A DNA stretch of 64,000 nucleotides from Bog-756 sp963841885 (GCA_963841885.1 CAWJEK010000018.1:62001-126000); one strand, 5' to 3'; shown: positions 47,192-56,087, counted from the stretch's first letter. Notes: generated from the letters alone by a model not told the origin. Translations and numbers: made by a program.

Positions 47192-47211
47192 GTTGTAATT
47201 ATGATTACAAC
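47192..47211. promoter_or_regulatory. Perfect 20-nt palindrome spanning the start codon, probable autoregulatory operator
   Basis: GTTGTAAT-TATG-ATTACAAC has perfect 8-bp arms around the ATG at 47201. It is AT-rich in a region of about 70% G+C and covers the expected transcription start. Binding by a dimer would block transcription. Confidence 0.65.
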
Positions 47212-47689
47212 TAAAGAAATCAACGACCTGGAGTCGCTCGTCTCACCCATGATCCCCGGGGGATGGTTCACCGGACCACCCCGCCTCACCGTCGACGACG
47301 ACGAGATCCTCATCACCGGCACCCTCGCCGACGACGGTCCCGGCGAGGGTGACGCCACCGCCTTCCGCGAGGCCACCCGGGCGGCCCGGATGGAGATCGC
47401 CGACCGCGTGCAGCCCGCCTCGGGCCGGTCCGTGGCCTGGGGCGTCACCGTCGGGGACACCACGACGGTCTTCACCAGTCTCGGCGTCCCGGTCATGACC
47501 CGTCTCCGCATCGGCGAGCGCGAGGTGCTCGACACCCTGCTCGCCGCCGGCGTGGCCCGGAGTCGGAGCGAGGCCCTGGCCTGGTGCGTCCGCTTCGTCG
47601 GCCAGAAGGAGGGTGACTGGCTCCGGGATCTCCGTACGTCCATCGAACGCGTCTCCGACGTCCGGGCCGAGGGTCCGACGCTGAGCTGA
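47201..47689 (+). CDS. Small predicted DNA-binding regulator (C-terminal ribbon-helix-helix-like)
   Basis: A 162-residue protein with a novel-looking N-terminal domain (VSPMIPGGWFTGPPRLTVDDDEILITGTL) and a C-terminal segment MTRLRIGEREVLDTLLAAGVARSRSEALAWCVRFVGQKEGDWLRDLRTSI. The strand plus SRSEAL helix pattern is like ribbon-helix-helix or antitoxin-type DNA-binding proteins. Similar C-termini are, from memory, common in actinobacterial uncharacterised proteins. The first codons are AT-rich because they form half of the operator palindrome. No toxin-like gene is adjacent. Confidence 0.7.
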   Translation: MITTKEINDLESLVSPMIPGGWFTGPPRLTVDDDEILITGTLADDGPGEGDATAFREATRAARMEIADRVQPASGRSVAWGVTVGDTTTVFTSLGVPVMTRLRIGEREVLDTLLAAGVARSRSEALAWCVRFVGQKEGDWLRDLRTSIERVSDVRAEGPTLS

Positions 47690-47754
47690 GCGGAGCATCA
47701 CCTTCCTCACCCGGGAGACGATTGCCGGTCGGCGTGGCGGGTAGGGCCCGTGGG

Positions 47755-48126
47755 ATGCGACTGTTCACGCACCAGCGACGGGCCGGGTCGGAATCTCCGG
47801 ACACGGCCGATGCCCCGGATCCGAACCCCCGCCCGGACGACGACGACCGGTCCTCCACCCGGCCGTCGTCGGCCGACCGCTCTTCCCGGGCAGTGGCCCA
47901 CCTGCGCCAGGACAACGGTGAACTCGCCGAGGACGTGGTCCAGACGGCGGTCGTCGACTCCACCGCCATCGAGGAGGTCGGCGGCGTGGCGGACGTCGAA
48001 CTGGGCGGCGACGACGGAGACCGCATCCTGTGGGTTGCGCCGATCCCCAAGGAGGGCGACGTCCCGGTCGAACCGACCGGTCGGGCTCGCCGGTTGGATC
48101 CGGACGGCGACCTCGACGACGACTGA
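47755..48126 (+). CDS. Hypothetical acidic, low-complexity protein
   Basis: A reading of 123 residues starting MRLFTHQRRAGSESPD. It is rich in Asp, Arg, Ser and Pro, with one more ordered stretch (RAVAHLRQDNGELAEDVVQTAVVDSTAIEEVGG) and an acidic end DPDGDLDDD. No family was recognised. It follows the regulator gene by 65 nt on the same strand. The high G+C allows long chance frames here, so it may not be real. The following 216 nt hold no credible gene. Confidence 0.35.
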   Translation: MRLFTHQRRAGSESPDTADAPDPNPRPDDDDRSSTRPSSADRSSRAVAHLRQDNGELAEDVVQTAVVDSTAIEEVGGVADVELGGDDGDRILWVAPIPKEGDVPVEPTGRARRLDPDGDLDDD

Positions 48127-48342
48127 CCCGCGCGGTGCGGCGGCGGAGGCCGGGCGGCGGCGCACCCGTGGCTGGCACGCCCGACCGGGGACGACCGGTG
48201 TCGAGGGGCGACACCCCACTCCCGAGCGGCGCCGACCACTGTTGGGCCCGCACGTCCTCGTTCCGCTTGGCGTCGTGCACCGGACGGGCATGACCTCCGT
48301 CGCCGGCCGAGCGGGACCCGGTGTGCGGCTCGGTCGGCGGGA

Positions 48343-49239
48343 CTAACGGTCGGTCATGTCGAAGACGCCGGCCTTCCCGTAGAGCCGGGTCACGGCGGCG
48401 ATGTCCTCGTCGGCCAGGCCCGCCGATCGGGCCTGGTCGAATCGGTCCCGGACCGCCGTCACGAGAGGAAGGGAGACGTCGGCGCTTTCGCCCAGCCCGA
48501 GAGCCAGGGAGGCGTCCTTGTGCCCGAGTTCTACGGTCCACCAGGCGTCACCGTCCCCTTCCAGCACGGCGTCGAACCGATTGCCGAGGGCGGCCGCCAC
48601 CACCGGGCTCCCGTCGAACAGGGCCCGCAGCTGTGCGGTGTCGAGCCCTCCTGCCCGACCGATGGCGAAGGCCTCAGCCAGCGCGGTGACCCCCGCCAGC
48701 AACAGCGAGTTGGTGGCCAGTTTCGCCGCTGCCGCCAGGGGCGGCTCCTCGAAGCGGAGGACCTTGGGGCTGAGCGTCTTCACGATCGGCTCGATCCGCT
48801 CCTGGACGGAACGCCCGGCTCCCAGCAGCAGGGTCGCCTGACCCGACCGCAGTGCGTCGGGACGGCCCAGGACCGGCATCGAACCGAACCGCTCGCAACG
48901 AGCGGCGAGTTGACGGCTCAGTTCGGCCGAGACGGTGGACATGTCGATCCACCACCGTTCTCCCAGGTGGCCGAGCACCCCGTCGTCGCCCATCCCGACG
49001 GCCCGCAAGGCTCCGTCATCGGCCAGGAACGTGATCACGACCTCCGCACTCGTGACGGCTTCACCGATCGAGGTGGCGACCGTGGCCCCGGCGGCGGCCA
49101 CCTCGTCGGCCCGTCCGGGCGACCGGTTCCAGACGGTGACCGCGAACCCGGCTTCGAGGAGCCGCTCCCCGACCGCCCGGCCCATCCGACCGAGTCCCAC
49201 GACGGCGACCGGCAGCGTCACACCGTCCTTCTCCACCAT
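48343..49239 (-). CDS. NAD(P)-dependent beta-hydroxyacid dehydrogenase/imine-reductase-like protein
   Basis: A 298-residue two-domain dehydrogenase. The Rossmann part has VAVVGLGRMGRAVGERLLEAGFAVTVWNRSPGRA and WWIDMSTVS. The usual DAPVSGG loop is replaced by MPVLGRPDALRSGQATLLLG, a wording seen in imine-reductase-like members. The helical domain has the catalytic-type lysine in AAAKLATNSLLLAG. An AGGAGGA ribosome site precedes the ATG. The substrate is unknown. Confidence 0.85.
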   Translation of the reverse strand: MVEKDGVTLPVAVVGLGRMGRAVGERLLEAGFAVTVWNRSPGRADEVAAAGATVATSIGEAVTSAEVVITFLADDGALRAVGMGDDGVLGHLGERWWIDMSTVSAELSRQLAARCERFGSMPVLGRPDALRSGQATLLLGAGRSVQERIEPIVKTLSPKVLRFEEPPLAAAAKLATNSLLLAGVTALAEAFAIGRAGGLDTAQLRALFDGSPVVAAALGNRFDAVLEGDGDAWWTVELGHKDASLALGLGESADVSLPLVTAVRDRFDQARSAGLADEDIAAVTRLYGKAGVFDMTDR

Positions 49240-49298
49240 GTCCGTCCTCCTCCTGTCGTCCTGTCGTTACGTCCCCATCGCTCCCGTCGACCGTGTCC

Positions 49299-50750
49299 TC
49301 AGCCGGCCGCGGCCAGCTCGGGCACGAAGGTCGCCGCGTCGACGGTCCCTACCCCCGAAGCCAGGTCGTACCCGGGAAGCGCGTCGAACCCCTGCACCGT
49401 CGTCGTGATCCGGTGCTGCGTGAAGGTCACCGTGTTGTTGCCGGAGGTCACGTCCACGATGCCCGGTGCACCCGATGCCGACAACGAGTACAGCGCAGGG
49501 TTGATGACCCCGAGCGGGTGACCGGCCACCTGGTCGGCCAAGCTGACGATGCCGGCGAAGAGCGGCGTGGCCTCGCTGGTTCCGCAGGTCGGAAACCACC
49601 CACTCTGGCCCGGGAATCCCTGGTACACGTCCACCGACCCGTTGCACGCCCCGCTCATCGAGATGTCCGGAACCCCGCGCTGGTCCCCCACGACCGGGGC
49701 CACCCCGTCCTGGTACGCCGGACGGGTGAAGATGACCGACTTCCCTCCCCCACCGGCCAACGGGCTGGGCCGCGAGCTGCCGGTGATGAAGTCCAGGGTC
49801 GGCACGTCATAGGTGTCGTTCCACACGGTGTCCGGTGCCAGCCGGTGACCGGCGGCGTCCAGGTGCAGACGGGTGGCTCCGACGCCGGTCACCAGTGGGT
49901 CGCTGTCGGGCCAGGAGGTCACCGGCATGTGGTAGTAGGTGCGCCCACCCCGGTCGACGTCCGCCGCTCCACTGTCCCCCGAGGCGGCCAGCACCGTGAT
50001 CCCCTGGCTCGCGGCGTCGATGTAGGCCGACCGCAGGCGGAGAAGTGAGGTCGCGTCGGGGAACGACTGCTCGGTGGCGCTGAAGCTCTGGGAGATGACA
50101 CCGCCCAGGTGGTTGTCGACCACGTAGGTCTCGGCTTTGACGATCTGGGGGAAACCGCTCGTGCCCTCGTCCTCGTTCGTCGGCGTCTCGACCAGCAGGA
50201 TGGCCGCGCCCGGGGCCATGGAGTGGGCGTACTCGACGTCGAGGTCCGTTTCGCCCGCCCAGCCTTCGCGGTTGGCGTCCGCGACGTAGGGAGGGACGGC
50301 ACCCGCCGGCTGGATCACGGTGAGCGACGGAGGGGCCGGGATCCCGAAGGTGGTGTCGAACGTGCCCAGGTCGGTCTGGATGGTGGGCGAGCCATAGGCG
50401 TCGACGATGACGATCGTCTGACCGGCACCGTCGATCCCCTTCTTGAAGAGCGGCTTCAGGTCGTAGGCCGTCTGGAGCTGCAGGGGTGAGTAGCAGGACA
50501 CCTGATAGAGCGCCTTGCAGGTCGCCGTCGTCGGTGGACCCGAGTCCGTGCCGGCGCGTGGCTGGAGCGGCGCGGGGTGGATGATCCCGGGTTCGATCCG
50601 GACCACGCCGGCCGCGGCCCGGCCCGGCCCGGCGACGGCGCCGGACACGGAAATGGCGCCTATTCCCGCCACCACCAGCACGGTGGCGGCGGCCACGCCC
50701 ACGCGGCGACGCCGTCGGTCTGCGGACCGTTCATTCCGGCCTGGTCGCAT
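49299..50750 (-). CDS. Secreted S53-family (sedolisin/kumamolisin) peptidase without prodomain
   Basis: A 483-residue exported acid-type serine peptidase. A basic start and hydrophobic segment (VGVAAATVLVVAGIGAISVSGAVAG) form the signal. The catalytic domain starts near residue 85 (YSPLQLQTAYDLKPLF). The triad is Glu167 and Asp171 in GETDLDVEYAH and Ser392 in CGTSEATP, with the oxyanion Asp in ASGDSGAAD. The C-terminal calcium-site region GYDLASGVGTVD is present. The long activation prodomain (about 170 residues) typical of kumamolisins is missing. An AGGGGGC ribosome site precedes the ATG. Confidence 0.9.
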   Translation of the reverse strand: MRPGRNERSADRRRRRVGVAAATVLVVAGIGAISVSGAVAGPGRAAAGVVRIEPGIIHPAPLQPRAGTDSGPPTTATCKALYQVSCYSPLQLQTAYDLKPLFKKGIDGAGQTIVIVDAYGSPTIQTDLGTFDTTFGIPAPPSLTVIQPAGAVPPYVADANREGWAGETDLDVEYAHSMAPGAAILLVETPTNEDEGTSGFPQIVKAETYVVDNHLGGVISQSFSATEQSFPDATSLLRLRSAYIDAASQGITVLAASGDSGAADVDRGGRTYYHMPVTSWPDSDPLVTGVGATRLHLDAAGHRLAPDTVWNDTYDVPTLDFITGSSRPSPLAGGGGKSVIFTRPAYQDGVAPVVGDQRGVPDISMSGACNGSVDVYQGFPGQSGWFPTCGTSEATPLFAGIVSLADQVAGHPLGVINPALYSLSASGAPGIVDVTSGNNTVTFTQHRITTTVQGFDALPGYDLASGVGTVDAATFVPELAAAG

Positions 50751-50871
50751 GCCTGCCCCCTCGCAGTCGTCGGTTCCGGTACGTGGGACCCGACCGGCTC
50801 CTCGATCCGGGTAGCAGGCTACCCAGTGATCCCGGTCCCGACCACCCTGGACCCGCGGGTGGGGGATCAAG

Positions 50872-51615
50872 TCACGCCTCGAGCAGGGCGAGGTCGTGGC
50901 CGACACCGCGCGGGGCCCGGGCGTCGCGTCGGGCGCTGGTGAGGACGGGGACCCGATGGTCGTGCACCAGGTGGGCCCCGATGCCTTCGAGGGCCGCCAC
51001 CAGGGCCCGGTCCTCACCGGTGGCCAGGCACGGGAAACCACCGGCTTCGACATAGGCGTGGGCGGTCACGCCCATCGACGCCCCGTGCACGGGCGATCGC
51101 TCGGTCTCGTACCGCCGCCGCCAGGCCTGCACGGTCGGGTCGCGGCGCGCGATCGGGCTGTCGATGGTCACCGTCCCGAGCCAGGCGTCCACCCCCCGGT
51201 CCTGGAACTGGAGCTGGTCGACCAACCACCGCCTGGGCACGGTCGAGTCGGCGTCCGTGGTGGCCAGCCACATCCGATGTCGGTCCAGCGCCGCGAACTC
51301 GTCCAGGACGGCCCCGCAGCCTGCTGCCCGCGCGGCGCCGACCCGTCCGTCGGCGACCACCACCACCCGGAGCCCGTGCGGTCCCTCCCGGGAGGCCACC
51401 TCGGCCCGCCACCGGGCGGCGATGGCGGGACTCCCGTCTGTGCAGTCGTCGAGGACCACGACCGTCCGGAACTCTGCCGGGCTCCGCACGGCGGCGGTCT
51501 CGACCGCCGTCACCACGGCCTCCAGGCAGCGGTCGAGCCGCGCCTCCTCGTCGTGCGCCGGTATGACCACCCCGACCGCCGCCGGTGTCGCACCGCGTCG
51601 ACCGGACCGCCTCAT
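50872..51615 (-). CDS. Family 2 glycosyltransferase
   Basis: A 247-residue GT-A fold enzyme: AVGVVIPAHDEEARLDRCLEAV at the start, VVLDDCTDGSPAIAARW, then the metal-binding WLATTDADSTVPRRWLVDQL (DAD), and GEDRALVAALEGIGAHLVHDH near the end. No membrane helix is seen. It overlaps the methyltransferase stop by 4 nt and is the last gene of a three-gene cassette. The donor and acceptor are unknown. Confidence 0.88.
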   Translation of the reverse strand: MRRSGRRGATPAAVGVVIPAHDEEARLDRCLEAVVTAVETAAVRSPAEFRTVVVLDDCTDGSPAIAARWRAEVASREGPHGLRVVVVADGRVGAARAAGCGAVLDEFAALDRHRMWLATTDADSTVPRRWLVDQLQFQDRGVDAWLGTVTIDSPIARRDPTVQAWRRRYETERSPVHGASMGVTAHAYVEAGGFPCLATGEDRALVAALEGIGAHLVHDHRVPVLTSARRDARAPRGVGHDLALLEA

Positions 51616-52181
51616 ACCGGGAGCCGCCACAAGTCGAGCACGAAGTCGTCCTCCAGGTGCCGCACCAGGGAGCGGAGATCCGCCGCGGCGCCGATGATCT
51701 CGTGGGCCTGGTCGCCCGAGAGCGGATAGTCGGTGCCACCCCGCCAGTGCACGGCCACCATCGTGGCTCCCGGGGTCGCCGAACCGATCGCTGCGTCCAC
51801 CAGGCCGACCAGTTCGGCGGCTTCGAAGTAGTACGCCAGCTCGCTCACCACGATGAGGTCGAAGGGCCCGCTCGGCCACTGCTCGGGCACCCGCCGTTGC
51901 TCGACCGTCACACCGCCGCACCCCGACAGACGTTCGGCGGCCCTGGCCACCGGTCCGGCCAGCAGATCGACCGACAGGAGTCGGTCACACCGGGGAGCCA
52001 GCAGTCCGGTCAACACGCCGATGGAACACCCCGGCTCGAACGCACGGCGGTAACGGGGCTCGGGGAGAGAGGCCACGGTCAGCGCATACTTGCGCCGCTC
52101 GTACCAACTGGTCTCGAAGTCCCAGGGGTCGTCACTCGCCGCGTACAGGCGTTCGAAGTAGCTGCGGTCGACCTTGGCCAT
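51612..52181 (-). CDS. NodS-like SAM-dependent methyltransferase
   Basis: A 189-residue methyltransferase of the nodulation protein S type. SYFERLYAASDDPWDFETSWYERRKYALTVASLP is the family's typical opening, followed by the SAM site FEPGCSIGVLTGLLAPRCDRLLSVDLL and FDLIVVSELAYYF. NodS methylates an amino group on chitin-oligomer-like sugars; here the substrate is not known. The start at 52181 gives the conventional N-terminus. It lies 58 nt downstream of the acyl-CoA-dehydrogenase-like gene and is coupled to the GT2 gene. Confidence 0.88.
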   Translation of the reverse strand: MAKVDRSYFERLYAASDDPWDFETSWYERRKYALTVASLPEPRYRRAFEPGCSIGVLTGLLAPRCDRLLSVDLLAGPVARAAERLSGCGGVTVEQRRVPEQWPSGPFDLIVVSELAYYFEAAELVGLVDAAIGSATPGATMVAVHWRGGTDYPLSGDQAHEIIGAAADLRSLVRHLEDDFVLDLWRLPV

Positions 52182-52239
52182 CAGTCGATCGGCTTCCCGA
52201 GGACCGCCGCCCATCGGGTCCACGCTTCGGACGCCGAGG

Positions 52240-53217
52240 TCATGCCCGGGCCTCGACGGCCAGGCGACCGAGTTCGGCGGCGTCGCGCCCGGCGTGGTGT
52301 TGGGACAGATAGGCGTAGAGGTCGGCCGACCGCCGCGCCTGGGCGGGGTCGAGGCAGACCAGGCGGGCACCTCCGGCGTCGGCCACCCAAGCGAGTACGT
52401 CCCGACAGCGGTCATGCACTACCTGTCGCACCGACAGCGCCCGGCGCCGGCGCCACGCGGACCCGACCTCCCCGGCCGCGTCACCGTCGATACGGGTCGC
52501 CTCCAGTCGGAGGGCGGCCTCACCGGAATCCACCGCCGCCACCGCCCTTCCGAGGGACGCGCTGACGTGGGGGCCCGGATCCTCCTCCAACATGTCGACG
52601 AGTCCGTCCACCAGGGCCCGGGCGCCGCCCCACCAGCAGGCCGCGACACCCACCGCCCCCCACCAGAAGCCTCTCCGCTCCGTGTAGAAGTCAGGACCTC
52701 CGACCGGACCGTCCCCGGCCACGGCCCCGCCGATGGCGAGCGAGCCGCTGTCGGAGCCGGCCATCCCGACCGAGGGCCACGAGTCGGGGCACCGAGCCTC
52801 CACCACCGCGTCCACCGCCACGTCGAACAGGAGGCGCCCCCGGGGTCCGTCGGCGGCCAGCAGGGCCCGGTCGACGAGGGAGGCACCCGAGCAGAAATCC
52901 TGGATGCCCTCGAGCCGCCAACCCCCGCTCACCGGTCGGGCCTCCACGCCTCCGTCCGGCCGTCGGGCCGCCCACACCGCATAGACCGCCCCGTGGACCG
53001 GCCGGCGATCCGCTTCGGCCAGGATGGCCAGGGCGTCGACATGGCCTTCCGCCAACCGCCCCGCCGACAGGTCCCGTCCCGACACCGTGGCCAGCGCGTC
53101 GAATCGGGACCATGTGGCGCCGGCGCCGGGCAGCGGCAGGCCCGGGCCCAGGTCGGACACGAACTCCCGGAAGATGGCCCGGCTGGCCGGCACCGCCTCC
53201 TGCCCGCTGATCACCAT
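52240..53217 (-). CDS. Acyl-CoA dehydrogenase-like protein of the NodS/GT2 cassette
   Basis: A 325-residue divergent member of the acyl-CoA dehydrogenase fold, recognised by the middle beta-domain (AVWAARRPDGGVEARPVSGGWRLEGIQDFCSGASLVDRALLAA) and the C-terminal helical part with VSASLGRAVAAVDSGEAALRLEATRID and ARRSADLYAYLSQHHAGRDAAELG. It is shorter than standard enzymes (about 380), and a catalytic glutamate cannot be placed. It is first in the cassette. Upstream reading in the same frame is proline/arginine-rich and was left out. Confidence 0.75.
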   Translation of the reverse strand: MVISGQEAVPASRAIFREFVSDLGPGLPLPGAGATWSRFDALATVSGRDLSAGRLAEGHVDALAILAEADRRPVHGAVYAVWAARRPDGGVEARPVSGGWRLEGIQDFCSGASLVDRALLAADGPRGRLLFDVAVDAVVEARCPDSWPSVGMAGSDSGSLAIGGAVAGDGPVGGPDFYTERRGFWWGAVGVAACWWGGARALVDGLVDMLEEDPGPHVSASLGRAVAAVDSGEAALRLEATRIDGDAAGEVGSAWRRRRALSVRQVVHDRCRDVLAWVADAGGARLVCLDPAQARRSADLYAYLSQHHAGRDAAELGRLAVEARA

Positions 53218-53282
53218 GGGCGCACTCTGCCCGCCCGGCGCCCCCGGAAACGGCGGCCGGCAGCCCGACGCCTCGGCCGGAT

Positions 53283-53471
53283 TCAGTCGCCGGAAGGTGC
53301 GGGCTCGGCCTTGCCGGCGGCCCGAGGTGGGTCCTGGTGCGGGTCCAGCTGCTCGGCCTCCTCGGGTCGGACACCCTCGTCCTCGAGCGCGTCCACCCAC
53401 TCCTGGTCCATTCGTGCCGACTCGCCGAACTCCTGGTCCTGCTGGTCTTTCCTGCGACTCTCGGTAGGCAT
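53283..53471 (-). CDS. Small hydrophilic protein, 62 residues
   Basis: Starts MPTESRRKDQQDQEFGESAR and ends PRAAGKAEPAPSGD. It is highly charged, with no membrane segment and no recognised family. A GGAAGGGA ribosome site lies about 6 nt before the ATG, and its Gln/Glu/Asp-rich composition is unlike chance frames here, which favours a real gene. It lies 65 nt upstream of the acyl-CoA-dehydrogenase-like gene on the same strand. Confidence 0.55.
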   Translation of the reverse strand: MPTESRRKDQQDQEFGESARMDQEWVDALEDEGVRPEEAEQLDPHQDPPRAAGKAEPAPSGD

Positions 53472-53553
53472 GGCGGTCCCTTCCCGCTCGGTGGGTGTCC
53501 GGTCGCGCTACCCGGGGGTGGTCGGCTGAAACCGTCGGCCGGAACCGGCCCAC

Positions 53554-53593
53554 GGTCGGTGGATGGCCGGGACGGTCGGTGGATTGCCGGGAC
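53554..53593. repeat. Two tandem 20-bp direct repeats upstream of the patatin gene
   Basis: GGTCGGTGGATGGCCGGGAC is followed directly by a copy with one change (T for G at base 12). It ends 23 nt before the patatin start codon, in the promoter region, so it may be a double regulator site or a simple slippage duplication. Confidence 0.6.
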
Positions 53594-53616
53594 GCACTTT
53601 CGGGTACGGGTCTGCC

Positions 53617-54570
53617 ATGCCACGCGTCGGATTGGTGCTCGGAGCCGGAGGACTGGTCGGACAGGCCTACCACTGCGGGGTGCTGGCGGCCCTCGAGACG
53701 GACCTCGGATGGGATGCCCGGGACGCCACGTACGTCGTCGGCACATCGGCCGGAGCCGTCACGGGCGCCGCTCTGCGCCTGGGCGTACCCCTCGTCGACC
53801 TGTCGGGTTGGTCGCGCGGTCGGACCGGGCCCTCGCCGCTGCTCGCCGACTTCGATGCCGTCCGGGACGGGCTCCCGCCGTTCCGGGCCTCCACCCTGGC
53901 TCGACCCTGGCATCCGCCGTCGCCCCGGGCGTTGTTCGGTCTGGCCTCCCGCCGTCTCGCCCTGCCGGGCCTTCTCGGCAGCGTGCTGCCCAAGGCCTCC
54001 GCATCACTCGCCGATCTCGTCCCGGACGGGGCCCTGGCGGCCACCGCCACCTGGCCGGAGGGACTGTGGGTGTGCGCCTGCCGTCGCGACGGAGGCGAAC
54101 GCACGGTCTTCGGTCGTTCGGGCTCGCCGGAGGCGACGCTGCCCTCGGCCGTCGCCGCGTCCTGCTCCATCCCGGGGTATCTGGCGCCGGTGGTGATCCG
54201 GGGGACCGAGTTCGTCGACGGGGGCCTCCACTCGCCGACCAACGCCGATGTGCTCCGGGGAAGGGACCTCGATGTGGTCATCGTCGTCTCGCCGATGTCC
54301 GGACACTCCCGTGGGATCGACCGGGGCCTCCGGCAGTGGGCCGGCCGTCGCCTGCAGGCCGAGACCCGGTCGCTCGAGTCGGATGGCGTGGCGGTGGCCA
54401 CGTTCGAGCCGGGGCCGGCGACGTCCCGCCTGCTCGGTCTCAACCCGATGGCCCGAACCCGGTCCGACCGCATCGTCCGGTCCGCCTACTTCGAGGCGGG
54501 TCGGCACCTCCTCGACCCGTCGCTCCGCGATGCCCTGGCCGCTCTCGACACCCGACAGTCCGCCGCCTGA
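53617..54570 (+). CDS. Patatin-like phospholipase/lipid acyl hydrolase
   Basis: A 317-residue hydrolase with the patatin Ser-Asp dyad. The oxyanion loop is GLVLGAGGLVGQAYHCGVLAAL, the nucleophile serine is in VVGTSAGAVTGAAL (GxSxG), and the aspartate is in FVDGGLHSPTNAD (DGG). No signal peptide or membrane anchor is seen, so it is probably cytoplasmic. It releases fatty acids from lipids; the substrate is unknown. The start at 53617 places the nucleophile at the usual distance. Confidence 0.9.
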   Translation: MPRVGLVLGAGGLVGQAYHCGVLAALETDLGWDARDATYVVGTSAGAVTGAALRLGVPLVDLSGWSRGRTGPSPLLADFDAVRDGLPPFRASTLARPWHPPSPRALFGLASRRLALPGLLGSVLPKASASLADLVPDGALAATATWPEGLWVCACRRDGGERTVFGRSGSPEATLPSAVAASCSIPGYLAPVVIRGTEFVDGGLHSPTNADVLRGRDLDVVIVVSPMSGHSRGIDRGLRQWAGRRLQAETRSLESDGVAVATFEPGPATSRLLGLNPMARTRSDRIVRSAYFEAGRHLLDPSLRDALAALDTRQSAA

Positions 54571-54639
54571 GGCACCCCACGGCGACCACCCGTGTGACGC
54601 CACCTGTGTGACGCCACCCGGGTGGGGTAACCAACGGGC

Positions 54640-56087
54640 GTGGCCCGGTCGTCCCTCACCCGCTACGCCGAGATGCGCGACGCCGGCCGCACGCCCGAGC
54701 CGATGCCCGATCCGGACTCCGGCACGGGCGACCGGACGATCAGGAGCGACGGTCGGAGTTTCGTGATCCAGGAGCACCACGCCTCCTCCCTCCACTGGGA
54801 CTTCCGCCTCGAACGGGCCGGCGTCCTGGTCTCGTGGGCACTGCCCAAGGGTCTCCCCACCGATCCGGACCACAACCACCTCGCCGTCCATGTGGAGGAC
54901 CATCCCCTGGAGTACGGAAGATTCGCCGGGACCATCCCCGAAGGTCAGTACGGTGCCGGCCGGGTCTCGATCTGGGACCATGGCACGTATGTCTGCGAGA
55001 AGTGGACCGAGCACGAGGTCAAGGTGGTCCTCCGGGGCACGCGGGCCCACGGCCGCTACGTCCTGTTCCCGACCCGCGGCCGTGACTGGATGATCCACCG
55101 GATGGATCCGCGCCCCCCCGACACCGAGGTCCTCCCCGCCTCCCTCTCCCCCATGCTCGCCACGGCCGGGACGCTGCCGACGACGATGCCGGGTGGGCCT
55201 ACGAGTTCAAGTGGGACGGCGCCCGGGCGGTGGTGACGGTCGAGGCGGGCCGGTCCACCGCCAGCAGCCGCAACGGGCACCGGCTGGACGCCTCCTTCCC
55301 CGAGCTGCGCACGATGGCCGACGCCCTCGGCCCGGCCACGGTGCTCCTGGACGGCGAACTCGTCGTGCTCGGACCCGACGGGGCGCCCTCGTTCTCCCGC
55401 CTGCAGCACCGCCTGAAGGCCACCCCGGGGCGGTCGGTCGACCGGGCCACGTCGGCCGATCCTGCGCACTTCGTGGCCTTCGACCTCCTCCACCTCGATG
55501 GGAGCTCGCTCCTGTCGGCCACCTACGACGAACGGAGGGCCGCCCTGGAGGCGCTCGGACTGGCCGGGCCGACCTGGGGCGTCACCCCGTCGTTCACCGA
55601 CAGCCGCGGGGCGGACGTGCTCCGGGCCGCCCTCGGCATGGGGATGGAGGGTGTGGTGGCCAAACGTCGGGACAGCCCGTACCTCCCCGGGCGACGGAGC
55701 TCGTCCTGGATCAAGGTGAAACCCGAACGCACCCAGGAAGTGGTCCTGGCCGGGTGGACGACCGGGAAGGGCCATCGGGCGAACGGCTTCGGCGCGCTGG
55801 TGCTCGGCATCCCCGAGGGCGGAACCCTCGAGTTCGTGGGCAAGGTCGGGACCGGTTTCACCGACGCGGCCATGCAGGACCTCGTCGGTGAACTCCGCCC
55901 GCGGGCCCGGCGCTCACCCCCGTTCGTGTCGCGACCTCCCGGTCTGGGTGACGTCCACTGGCTCGAACCCGAACTCGTGGGTGAGGTCCGCTTCGCGGGG
56001 TGGACCCCCGACGGCCGCCTCCGCCAACCGAGCTGGCGGGGCCTGCGGCCGGACAAGGAGCCGGGCGAGGTCGTCCGTGAGTCCTGA
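54640..56087 (+). CDS. ligD: LigD-type phosphoesterase-ATP-dependent DNA ligase, one frameshift
   Basis: A DNA end-joining enzyme of about 482 residues. The 3'-phosphoesterase domain (1-160) has FVIQEHHASSLHWDFRLE, HLAVHVEDHPLEYG and YGAGRVSIWDHGTY. The ligase domain has the AMP lysine in YEFKWDGARAVV, SRNGHRL, LLDGELVVL, EGVVAKRRDSPY and SSWIKVKPERTQEVVLAGW. The frame changes near 55183 (one base lost between LP and DDAGWAYEFKWDG); the 1448-nt span fits one deletion. Unlike mycobacterial LigD there is no polymerase domain in the chain; that is encoded by the next gene. No Ku gene is in the window. Confidence 0.88.

Noticed and set aside
47201..48126. Toxin-antitoxin pair formed by the regulator and the following acidic protein
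   Set aside because: The regulator has an antitoxin-like C-terminus and operator, but the next frame has no toxin fold and may not be a gene.
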